Shown here one piece after another: positions 1 through 9,785 of a DNA stretch of 64,000 nt. Location of the stretch: assembly GCA_037349315.1 (NCBI GenBank), contig JBAIAC010000008.1:33888001-33952000 (forward strand), read 5' to 3'. The notes under the pieces are model-generated. The model saw nothing but the letters and a program-made list of their open reading frames with translations. It ran no database searches and was not told the origin of the DNA. The stretch's first letter is position 1; each line of letters begins with the position of its first letter. Both the position numbers and the translations under genes were made by a program. This DNA comes from Chelydra serpentina (Eukaryota > Chordata > Testudines > Chelydridae).

Positions 1-2
1 CG

Positions 3-1262
3 ACTAAGTACTGGGTAAAGCTCTTGAGCTTAGCCCATGATCATCCTAATGGTCATGCTGGGGTGAACAGAACGAAAGACCGTTTGGGGAGGTCATTCCA
101 CTGGGAGGGAATGGGCAAGGATGTTTCTACCTATGTCCGGTCTTGTGAGGTGTGCCAACGGGTGGGAAAGACCCAAGACCAGGTCAAAGCCCCTCTCTAG
201 CCACTCCCCATAATTGAAGTTCCATTTCAGCGGGTAGCTGTGGATATTCTGGGTCCTTTCCCGAAAAAGACACCCAGAGGAAAGCAGTACATACTGACTT
301 TCATGGATTTTGCCACCCGGTGGCCAGAAGCAGTAGCTCTGAGCAACACCCGGGCTAAAAGTGTATGCCAGGCATTAACAGAGATTTTTGCCAGGGTAGG
401 TTGGCCCGCCGACATCCTTACTGTTTTGGGAACTAATTTCCTGGCAGGGAGCATGAAAAGCCTGTGGGAAGCTCATGGGGTGAACCATTTGGTTGCCACC
501 TCTTACCACCATCAAACAAATGGTCTGGTGGAGAAGTTTAATGGAACTTTGGGAGCCATGATACGTAAATTCGTAAATCAGCACTCCAACGATTGGGACC
601 TAGTGTTACAGCAGTTGCTCTTTGCCTACAGGGCTGTACCACATCCCAGTTTAGGATTTTCACCATTTGAACTTGTGTATGGTCGCGAGGTTAAAGGGCC
701 ATTACAGTTGGTGAAACAGCAATGGGAGGGGTTTACGCCTTCTTCGGGAACTAACATTCTGGACTTGGTAAGCAACCTACAAAACACTCTCCGAGACTCT
801 TTAGCCCTTGCTAGAGAAAACCTAAAAGAGGCTCAGGAAGAGCAAAAGGCCTGGTATGATAAACATGCCAGAGACCGTTCCTTTAAAGTAGGGGACCAGG
901 TCATGGTCTTGAAGGCGCTGCAGGCCCATAAAATGGAAGCGTCATGGGAAGGGCCATTTATGGTCCAAGAACGCCTGGGAGCTGTTAACTATCTCATAGC
1001 ATTCCCCACCTCAACTCTCAAGCCTAAAGTGTACCATGTTAATTCTCTAAAGCCTTTTTTCCCCCGAGAATTGAAGGTTTGTCAGTTTACTGCCCAGGGA
1101 GCAGAAGACGCTAGGTGGCCTCAAGGTGTCTACTATGAAGGACAAAATGACAGTGGCGTGGAAGAGGTGAACCTCTCAATGACTCTCGGACGTATGCAGC
1201 GCCAGCAAATCCAGGAGCTGTGTACTAAATTCGACCGATGTTCTCAGCCACCCCAGGACTGA
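3..1262 (+). pseudogene. Integrase of Gmr1-like gypsy element (degenerate)
   Basis: This part of pol encodes integrase, which inserts the cDNA into the host chromosome. Reading in the frame of position 3, a zinc-binding HHCC region is visible: His codons at 36 and 54 and a CEVC pair at 144-155. A TAG at 198-200 interrupts the frame just before the catalytic core. The core starts with VDILGPF (catalytic Asp at 243-245). The expected second Asp, in the motif normally read as DxGTNF, is Val here (TVLGTNF, about codon 62 counted from 240). The Glu in GLVEKFNGTL lies about 36 residues further on, giving D,D35E-like spacing with one acidic residue lost. A GPF-containing C-terminal domain follows. 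The frame ends at 1262 and overlaps the RT frame by 25 bases. Confidence 0.85.
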
Positions 1263-2563
1263 CCGAATGGGCATACCACTTCATTGACACAGGTAATGCC
1301 CACCCAATTAGAGCCCAACCTTACCAAGTGGCTCCTCACACCAAAACTGCTATAGAACGGGAGGTTCAAGACATGCTACAGATGGGTATAATCCATCCCT
1401 CTAGCAGTGCATGGGCCTCTCCAGTGGTTCTAGTCCCCAAACCGGATGGGGAAATACGCTTTTGCATGGACTACTGTAAGCTAAATGCTGTGACTTGCCC
1501 AGACAACTATCCAATGCCTCGCACCGATGAACTATTGGAGAAACTGGGACGTGCCCAGTTCATCTCCACCTTAGACTTAACCAAGCCTTGTGAATCCGCC
1601 AAGGAAAGGTCAGCCTTCATCACCCATGTCGGGCTGTATGAATTTAATGTGCTCCCTTTCGGGCTGTGGAATGCACCCGCCACATTCCAGAAACTGGTAG
1701 ATAGTCTCCTAGTGGGATTGGGAGAATCGGCAGTTGCCTATCTTGACGATGTGGCCATATTTTCTGACTCATGGGCCGAACACCTGGAGCATCTCCAGAA
1801 GGTCTTCGAGCGCATACGAGAGGCAGGACTAACTGTTAAGGCTAAAAAGTGTCAAATAGGCCTCAACAGAGTGACTTACCTTGGACACCAGGTGGGTCAA
1901 GGAACTATTAACCTCCTACAGGCCAAGGTGGAGGCTATCCAAAAGTGGCCTGTCCCAAAGTCAAAGAAACAGGTCCAATCTTTCTTAGGCTTGGCCGGAT
2001 ATTACAGGCGATTTGTACCGCACTACAGCCAAATCGCCGCCCCTCTAACTGACCTAACCAGAAAGAACCAGCCAAATGCGGTTCAGTGGACTGATGAGTG
2101 TCGGAAGGCCTTTAACAAGCTTAAAGCAACACTCATGTCTGACCCGGTGCTAAGGGCCCTGAACTTTGATAAACCGTTCCTAGTAACCACAGATGCATCC
2201 GAGCGTGGTGTGGGAGCAGTCTTAATGCAGGAAGGACCAGATCAAGAATTCCATCCTGTCGTGTTTCTCAGCAAGAAGCTGTCTGAGAGGGAAAGCCACT
2301 GGTCAATCAGTGAGAAGGAATGTTATGCCATTGTCTACGCTCTGGAAAAGCTACGCCCATATGTTTGGGGACGGCATTTCCACCTGCAAACCGACCATGC
2401 TGCACTACAGTGGCTTAATACCGCCAAGGGAAATAACAAAAAACTTCTTCAGTGGAGTTCAGCTCTCCAAGATTTTGATTTTGAAATACAACACATTTCA
2501 GGAGCTTCTAACAAAGTGGCTGATGCACTCTGCCGTGACAGTTTCCCAGAACCAACTGGTTAA
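1238..2563 (+). pseudogene. Reverse transcriptase-RNase H of Gmr1-like element
   Basis: RT and RNase H copy the element's RNA into DNA. The 441-codon open frame starts with FSATPGLTEWA and contains RT fingers/palm (SSAWASPVVLVPKPDG, about residues 56-71), the first catalytic Asp in STLDLTK (about 110-116), the catalytic YLDD box (about 168-171), a connection region with YLGH and GLAGYYRRF, RNase H with TTDAS (about 317-321), ECYAIV and TDH, and the terminal NKVADAL motif. Directly after LDLTK the sequence jumps to ESAKERSAF; about eight residues normally present there are missing, an in-frame deletion in the palm. The frame is shifted relative to integrase near 1235; both were probably one continuous pol originally. 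The ATG at 1238 is internal, not a true start. Confidence 0.88.
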
Positions 2564-2715
2564 AATCGTCCTTGCAATGTGGGAAATATTGCTAGTCTTT
2601 ATCCAGTTATTAGTATATTTGGAGATTCATGTGTCTTATTACTTTTGTTTTCTTTTAGAGCTCCAGGAAGAAATCACAGCCAGTGTTTCACACTATCGGT
2701 GATTTGGGGGGGGCG

Positions 2716-3534
2716 TGTCATAAATATAAAGGGAAGGGGGAGAGGGTCTGATGCAGATAAAATCCTCTTACCAGTAAAGGGTTAAGAAATGCAGGTAACC
2801 AGACCGACACCTGACCTGGCCGGCATCTGACCAATATGGGGACAAGATACTTTCAAATCTTGGGTGGGGGAAAGCTTTGTGTGTGGGTCTTTGTCAGACT
2901 CAGAGTGATCTTGGAGTCAGAAGGAACCAGTCATCTTTTCATCAAATCCTCACTTTTCTAAAGTAAGTTTAGATAGCATAGCGAGTAGATTTCTGTTTAT
3001 TTTTGCTTGGTACGTTCCCTGTGTGAGAGGGAGGGGTTATTCCTTTTGTTTTTCTGTAACTTTAAGGGTTTGTCCAGAGCGGGAATCCCTCTGAGTTTGG
3101 AAATTGAGTACCCTGTAAAATAGTTACCATCCTGATTTTACAGAGTTGATTTTACCTTCTTTGTTTTAATAAAATCCTTCTTTTAAGAAACTGACTGTTT
3201 TCTATGGTGTTAAAAACCCCGGGGGTGGTTTTTTTTTTAGATCACTGTGTAACCAATTGGTTAGGAGATTATTCTCAAGCTTCCCAGGAAAGAGGGGTAT
3301 GGGCTTGAGAGGGTTTTTTTTTTGCGGGGGGGGAAGGGAACTTCAAGTGGTTTCCTTTCCTGGATTCCTGTTTAAAACACTTGATGGTGGCAGTGAGAGA
3401 AGCATTTCTCAGGGTGCAGGGAATTTTGTATCTTGGGGGTTTTAACCTAAGCTGGTAGAAATAAGCTTAGGAGCTCTTCATGCGGGTCCCCACATCTTTA
3501 CCCTAAAGTTTAGAGTGGGGAGGGAACCCTGACA
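2716..3534 (+). mobile_element. 3' LTR of the Gmr1-like element
   Basis: An 819-bp LTR begins TGTCATAAATATAAAGG immediately after a G-run polypurine tract and ends ..CCTGACA at 3534, so the ends match TG..CA with an extended TGTCA/TGACA inverted pair. A polyadenylation signal AATAAA lies at 3168-3173, giving a likely R-region boundary shortly downstream. No partner LTR is in the window, so its age cannot be measured here. The right boundary is supported by the return of gypsy-2 integrase sequence directly after 3534. Confidence 0.75.
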
Positions 3535-4400
3535 CCTTGTATGACCTGGGTGCCACTGTACCCCACATGACTCCTTTACTGCACTCCTCGTGTCTCTCTA
3601 GTGGCTGTATCCTCAAAGGAGTGCCTGTCTCCCGGGCCAGCAGGTCATTGACTGATCTGTTGTATTCTAGTGCCTACTTCCTCTGATTGCTGGCCATCTG
3701 CTCTCAGCAGTATCTCTGCCTTTTGGTTACAACAGGTCTCCCCTCATTGGGAGTAGGGTTTTGGTCCTTCGGCTCACCAGCCTTTGCTGAACTGTTTAGA
3801 CACCCCTGTGCTGGGATATTCCTGTGTGCCCAAAATGCCAACAAGGAGTCTGAACCAGAAGACAGCATCATGTAACAGGCTTCTAGTGGCTTTCACAGCT
3901 GATTTCACCTTCCCATTACTATATGGATATGCTAGGGAGGAGATGTGGTGGTCAAACTCCCATATGCAAGCCAATTCCTTGAATTCTTCCAAGGTAAATT
4001 GGGATCCGTTGTCATAGAACACAGTAAACGGAATGCCATATCTCACAAGGTGGGCCTTCAGTTAACCACTCAGTGACTTACTTCTTGTATCAGGAAGGGC
4101 ATTGAGCTCTCAGAAATGTGAATAGTAGTACACTGTAATCAAGTACTGCTTTTCCTTGAAGGTACATAAGTCCAGCCACACCTTCTCCCACGGTTGGGTG
4201 AGCAGTTATTAACAGAGTCTCTTTCTGCTGGTGGTTATCACCTGACTAGCAGGTGTCACATTCTTCTATCCAGGAGTGGAGTTATGTATTCATTCCTGGC
4301 CAATAAATATGCTGTTGAGCCCATCTAACAAAGCTGTAAATGCCAAGGTGGGAGGCATCGTTTTTTGCATGACGTCCTTACATAATGAAGCAGGGACAAG
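3535..4400 (-). pseudogene. Integrase relic of gypsy element 2
   Basis: Minus-strand reading shows the integrase HHCC finger around 4200-4350 (HLGIYSFVRWAQQ, YWPGMN, WIEECDTC, broken by stops), then the core around 3774-4046 with GIPFTVFYDNGSQF (second catalytic Asp present) and SLAYPYSNGKVKSAV. In the last motif the position usually held by the catalytic Glu is Lys, so the enzyme would be dead even without the stops. C-terminal residues resembling the VAPRSY segment of gypsy integrases occur just before 3535. Confidence 0.7.
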
Positions 4401-4407
4401 AGGGTTG

Positions 4408-4439
4408 TCGAAATATGATGCCATCGAAATATGATGCCA
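4408..4439. repeat. Two-copy 16-bp tandem duplication
   Basis: TCGAAATATGATGCCA occurs twice head to tail (4408-4423, 4424-4439) inside the gypsy-2 relic. It is a local slippage-type duplication and adds to the frame damage. Confidence 0.9.
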
Positions 4440-4747
4440 TCCTGCACACACAGATCATCTTTAATTTGAAAATATGGTTCTGCTCCTACTGGTACTTGGC
4501 TTTTGTCTTCTGGCTACTTTGCTAATATCAGTCTCTGGACTGCAAGTAGTTGGATGTCCTTTTCTACAGCTTCTTTGATTTCCATCAGCTCTACTGCTGA
4601 AATGGCAGCATGTTAATAGAGTCAATGTCCTGATCCCTTTCCTTCAACTTACGGGTGCTGGGTATATATGCCCTGTGAGGGAATCAGCTAACACAAGTTA
4701 TCATCATGGACAATATCTTATCTCTAGCTGGTAGCACTGGAGGTGCC

Positions 4748-5440
4748 TCAAGATGCTCTGCAATCTCTTTGGAGTGGCTTTGCCATGGTTTCTCTAGGGG
4801 ACTGTGGTCTGATTGCACTATTATGTGGTGGCCAGGTGTACTGATGGAATTGCTCCACTCCAAATACTACAGCCAGAAAGCTGTAAAGCTCTTTTTCTCT
4901 TTGGGAATACCCCTGTTCAGTCTCTGACAGGGCTCTGCTGGCATAAGTGACTGGCGGCTCCTGCAAAAGACCTGCACCCAGTACTTTCTCTCATGCATCA
5001 CACTGGAGTGTCAGTGGCTATCCTGGGTGACAGAACTTCAGGACAGAGGCATCCATTATCATTTGTTTCAGCATGTCAAATGCTTGCTGTTGGGGACCTG
5101 CCTCGTCCTACTCAACATCCTGCCTCATGAGCTGATATATGGGTTCTGCTACTGCAGTCAGGTGTGAACAGAATTTGGCCAGAAAATGCACCATTCCTAG
5201 GAAGAGCTGTATACCCCTTTCACATCCACTGGAGCTGGCATGTCTCTGACTGCCTTCATCTTGTTGAGATCTGCTTTCAGTCCTTCTGTTGTGAGCAGAT
5301 GGCCAAGATATGTCATCTCATGGTGTTTGATTTGCCTATTTCCTGGGCTGAATTTTATGTTCCTGTCCTGTCCTTCCAGGAATATTGTCCCTTTGACTTC
5401 AGTTCCATTGATCATGACACAAATGGGTTTTGAGCAGGGA
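4748..5440 (-). pseudogene. RT-thumb and RNase H relic of gypsy element 2
   Basis: Near 5200-5300 the minus strand encodes MTYLGHLLTTEGLKADLNKMKAVRDMPAPVDVKGV, the YLGH..TAEGL..K..AV..MP.P region of gypsy RT (abridged; the full segment is longer). From about 5200 to 4960 RT connection residues follow, including LAKFCSHLTAVAEPIYQL and LQCDA (RNase H Asp). From 4966 to 4748 comes PVTYASRALSETEQGYSQ, then REKELYSFLAVVFGVEQFHQY, the classic RNase H segment. Several stops interrupt the frame. Confidence 0.7.
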
Positions 5441-6240
5441 TTTGAAGGAGAGTGAAGGTGCTTAGAACATGTGAAGAGGGAAGTTTTCCCAGGAACAGGG
5501 AGAAATGAAAAAAGAAACAGATGTGTGTGAGGAAAAGATAATAAGGAAAGTAACAAGATGAGAAGAGAGGTCAGGAAGCAAGCTAGGGAATGACACAAGA
5601 TGAGGTGTTGAGGGGATGAGCGTTAGAGGGGGAAGAGTTGTGAAGAGCCTTACAAACAAGGATAAGCACTCAGGGAGCCAGTGACTGGATCGGAGGAGGA
5701 GATGATGTGGGCAGAGCAAGGGGAAAGGGGGACTGTTGTAGATGCTGAATATTGGAGAAAGTGAAGGGTCAATGAATCTGGAAGGTGGCTATAATTCTTG
5801 GCCTGAGAGAATCCTGGCACCAACCAGAGTATTGGCAGGCAGGAGAGAGGAAGAGATGGATTTTTATAGTGTTGTATCTGGAGAAGTGACAAGATATGTC
5901 AAAAGGAAAACAGGAAAAGATGGAGGCAAAGATACCGCCATGATTGTAAGCTTGTGTGGTGACGAGGATGGTGCGGCTGTCTTTGGTGATGCAAAAAGGA
6001 AGGGAGAGGGCTTCGAAGAAAAGAAGGATTCAGGCTTCAGTTTTGGCAAAGTGCAGTTTAAGAAGGAGGATGGTTAAAATAGGGATAGGAAGTGACACAA
6101 ACCTGGACAGAGGGGGAAGAGCAACAGGTGAGGAGGTAGATTTGAGAGTTGTCAGCACAGAGGTTGTAAAAGGAGCCATAGGAGCACATGAAGATATTCA
6201 GGGAATGAATCTAGTGTGTAAAAATTACTCAGATTGAAAT
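5441..6240. other. Purine-rich unassigned stretch
   Basis: About 800 bases, strongly G+A rich on the plus strand (repeated GGAAGAG, GAGGAGGAGATG, GGGGAAAGGGGG). Open frames here reflect composition and have no recognisable domain. It could be an old LINE 3' untranslated region, but I cannot place it. Confidence 0.4.
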
Positions 6241-9200
6241 TATTTACCTGAAAATAAAATAGTTGTAAAGATCACTTGTTAAATTCCTTTGGTGCCTGAT
6301 CCAAAGCCCATTGAAATCAATGGGGAAAATTCGGATTTCAGTGCGATTTGGTTCAGTCCCTTGCTACTACTGCGACATTAAGAGACAAATTCCTCTCTGA
6401 TGTAACTCATGTGAAGTCAATAGAGTTACTGCAGGGACCAATGTATCCTAATCCTAAAAGTTCGTTATGTCAAGTATACAGTCATTCATTCAGTTGGACT
6501 TCACAATATGCTGTAAGTAGTGTGCTGGCTGGAGAAGCTACAGGAAATGTGCACAGTGCAGGAGAGGGACATTAGCTAACAACAGTTAGAGCTTTGCAAA
6601 CCATGTGCCCCAGCACATTCTGTCAAATAACTTTCATAACTATTATTCTGATAAAAAAGAACATGACTATCAGCAGGACACCCTTTGTCTTCCAATAGAT
6701 TTGTGGTTCCTATCTGATGAAATCAGCACTGAGTTGGAACAAACAATGCGTCAAAAATGATTATGTAACGTGAGATGAGGAAATATTTCTCAATCCAGTG
6801 CCAGGAAAGCTGCAGGCGATTGTGGAAGTCACATGCTTTCTGGTGGGATTTTTTTGTATTTTTGTTTTTGTATTCTTGTACAAAGAGGAGCCCTTTTTCG
6901 GAATTCCAGTTGCACAAGGAGGAAACAGCCAATAGAGATCTTTCTGTATTTGTGAATTCCGGTTTAACCACAATGAGTACATTCTTCCTCCTTTTTTTGT
7001 TCAAGTTGTAGTGAAAGCTAAATCAGTAGGAAGAAATCAATGGCTATCCTTTTGAGCTGACCTCTGCAGACTTTCTGAAAACAAACCAGGGTCATCGGAT
7101 GGTCACTATATTAGCATGTTATATATGCAAAGGTTTTCTGTTTTCAGTTGAGGACAACTCCATATTTGGACTCTAGTCCCTAATGTTTTGCCCAACACTG
7201 CTGTTTACTTTTATTGAGGAAAGATTAAAGGATACCTCTTGAGAGAACAACAGAAAGATGGCTTAAAGTCAAAGGATTTTGAGTAATGCAGAACAAGTTC
7301 TAAAAACAAGATGCACTTTAATAAAACAATAATTTTAAAAGCTGTAAATAGTTCAAGACGTTGGTCAGTTTCATATGAACATTGTATTGGCTTCAATCCA
7401 GATAAGCTGGCAACACCAAGTTTTGGGGTTTGAATGAATTCTAAACCTCAAAGCACAATTTAGTCAAACTAGTGAGGGCTTGGCTACATGGGGAAGTTGA
7501 TCAGCAGAACTATAAAAGTGTGGTAATTCTGCTTTATCTATGCCAGCATAACTCCCTGTATGGACATTATTCTAGGATAAAAGTGACCTTAGGATATTAT
7601 TATTTGTAATGATACTGCTATAGTTCTACCAATTTCCTTGTGTAGGCAAGTCCTGAGTGAGTTTCACCAGTTCTCGGATGGGAAACCATCATGCTACAAT
7701 AGCCATGGTCAAAACTGATCAAGTTGCCACTGAATTTCACATTGGCTTTCAAATAAAACACTTTTATTTGAAAAGTTTTCATAACTGTCACTACATTCAC
7801 TTTGAAGGGGGGCTGTATTTTGCTGTATATACTCATGTTGGGTAGTATCTTAGGTCCCAACCCTGCAAATGCTTGCACAAATGGTTAGGTATGAGAACAG
7901 TCTTTTCACATACCTGTAGTTAAACACATACATGTTTTTTCAGGACTGGAGCCTGTCTCCTCAAAGAGTTTCAATGGAACTGTGCTTGGAGTAAACTTAT
8001 CAGTATCGGGCTCTCTATCTGTATCTATTATAAAAGCTACTAAGTGTTTAGCTTCAGGAAGAACATCCCACATGTGCACTTTAACCCAGTTCAGTAGCCA
8101 AGTGGGTCATTGACATTACTCATTTTTAGTATTTATTTTGGTTTGGGTTGGGGAAACAAAATTTTAATCATCTGAATCTAGGGCTGTAACTAACACAGGC
8201 TTTTTATACATGCATATGAGTCAGCCATGTGACCAGGATACAAAAGGAGCCTAAGAGATGGGTGCATCTTTGCTTGATTAGGACTCTATAGGGATAATTC
8301 CTATGGCTATTACAGGCTTTGTCCTCTAACCTTCCATAGGCAACTTTCTCAGCTCAGGGGGAACAGGGTGTACCAGAGAAAAAACAGGAAGAAAAGAATC
8401 TAATAGATTGTTAAAGTAAATTTTCTCTTCTATGTTTTTTGTTCTTTTGAGAGGGAAGATCTTAGATGAGGAAACAGAAACCTGAGATGAAAATACCCTT
8501 TTTATTTTCATCTGTTAAATAAACTATAAACTGAAGGCTGTGTCTGATTCAGGCTCTATTCTGTGTAAGAAGGAACATTTAGATTTTCATAGGAAAACCC
8601 AGGTACTTTCCTCACAGAAATTTTTTTTTGTTAGCCTTTCTTTCTTATTTATGAAGAAGCTCACACTAGCCCCAATAGACTTTTCAGGCCCTTTTATGGC
8701 ACTTTATTGCAAAAATACTCCACAATATTCCATTTCCCACTCTCCCCACATTTGTTTTGACTCAAGCATGTAATTATTGAATGAAATTCTACAAATAAAT
8801 ACAAATTCTACAAATAAATAACACACACACACACACACACACACTCAAAATAGTTTACATTACTCGTTTCTCAATCCTTCTATGCCATCACACCCTTCAA
8901 ACAGTTTTTGCATTTCATATTTCTTTCCCTCAGTAGAACATTCAGAGACAAAGGGAAAGAACCTAGCTGCATAAAGAGACTTTCTTAACTTTACAAAGCA
9001 CCTGACAAATATTAGATAACAACAGCAACAACAAATCTAAAAACTCTATCCCAAACTCAAGAAGAGTATATTAAACATCCTGAATTAGGGAGAAGAAGAG
9101 AGAATGGCCTAAGGAAATTCAATTCTACTTGTTCATAGGATTAACCTCTAGGTTTCTGATCAAAATCTGAACATATTCATGTTCTGAAGGCTCCAAGGCT

Positions 9201-9761
9201 ATGTACATACAGACAGACAAAAAGAAAGAAAGCGCTAACACAACACAATGGAGCATATTCTGCTTTCAGTTACATTGGTGTAAATCCAGTGTAATTCTCT
9301 TGAATGCAGTGGATTTAATGATGTAATTGAGAGCAGAATCTAGCTCCTAGATTATTTAATAAGACTTAAATATTATAAAGCATATTACTTTGTGTCCATG
9401 CATGTTAGTAAAAAAGTCTTTACTGAATATTTAAAAATACTTATTTTTAACTGTACCATTTTATATTCAGTATCATTAACTGGAGAGTCCATCAAATGAA
9501 AAGTCCACTCAGCAATTAACAGGAACAACCTCTTCTGTGCACCTGGAGCATCATTTTTGTCAGATCTCAAAGGAGGGGGTCGTGTTGGCAGTGAATGGCT
9601 TTGGCAGAAACACCCCAGAATGAACGGGGAAGCATAGTCTAACTCTTTGACATGTATTTGTTTTCATCAGAATGAAATGGTGACTTTGATCACTAACATG
9701 TGTTGGAGGGCATTACAGAGGTACACTGAAAGGCTGACCACAGTGCAATACTCAGTGCAGG
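6241..9761. other. AT-rich intergenic DNA, nothing identified
   Basis: About 3.5 kb without a supported gene. Short frames (for example around 6723-7011) have no recognisable motif. The segment from about 7473 (GGGCTTGGCTACA) resembles one end of the hAT MITE at 54771 but has no matching second end. A CA microsatellite lies at 8821-8844. Confidence 0.5.
8821..8844. repeat. (CA)12 microsatellite
   Basis: Twelve uninterrupted AC units, preceded by two AAATAAAT-type short repeats. Confidence 0.98.
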
Positions 9762-9785
9762 ATACATTCTGATGGCTTGTGTGTG
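9762..9785. repeat. Left target-site duplication of CR1 (24 bp)
   Basis: The 24 bases beginning ATACATTCTGATGGCTTGTG recur exactly at 12438-12461, flanking the CR1 on both sides. Beyond them the flanks differ. Confidence 0.92.

Larger units (their letters stand above)
1..3534 (+). mobile_element. Ty3/gypsy retrotransposon, Gmr1-like domain order, 3' part
   Basis: The window opens inside the pol gene of a Ty3/gypsy-class LTR retrotransposon and runs through its 3' LTR; gag, protease and the 5' LTR lie outside. The order seen is integrase zinc finger, integrase core, reverse transcriptase, RNase H, G-rich polypurine tract (2705-2713), LTR. Integrase upstream of RT is the Ty1/copia arrangement, although the RT and RNase H sequences are of Ty3/gypsy type; this combination defines the Gmr1-like group known from deuterostomes. 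The copy is dead: an in-frame stop at 198-200, a frameshift near 1235 and a short deletion in RT. It seems to have inserted into the gypsy element that begins at 3535. Confidence 0.85.
3535..5440 (-). mobile_element. Second Ty3/gypsy element relic, reverse orientation
   Basis: Reading the minus strand from 5440 down to 3535 gives, in order, RT thumb, RNase H, integrase zinc finger, integrase core and integrase C-terminal region: the normal Ty3/gypsy order, opposite to the neighbour at 1-3534. It is broken by many stops and frameshifts, with no LTR recognised. Its integrase C-terminus (LERHE..SKGVM..VAPRSYK read from 3650 to 3537) stops abruptly where the other element's LTR begins, so the remainder probably lies to the left of the window beyond the inserted element. 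Confidence 0.75.

Noticed and set aside
2310..2785. Additional retroelement protein after RNase H
   Set aside because: Frames here overlap RNase H in another frame or run into the polypurine tract; no motif supports an envelope or accessory gene.
5462..6077. Purine-rich frames as genes
   Set aside because: Gly/Glu/Lys-rich on one strand and Leu/Ser/Pro-rich on the other, as expected from composition; no motif.
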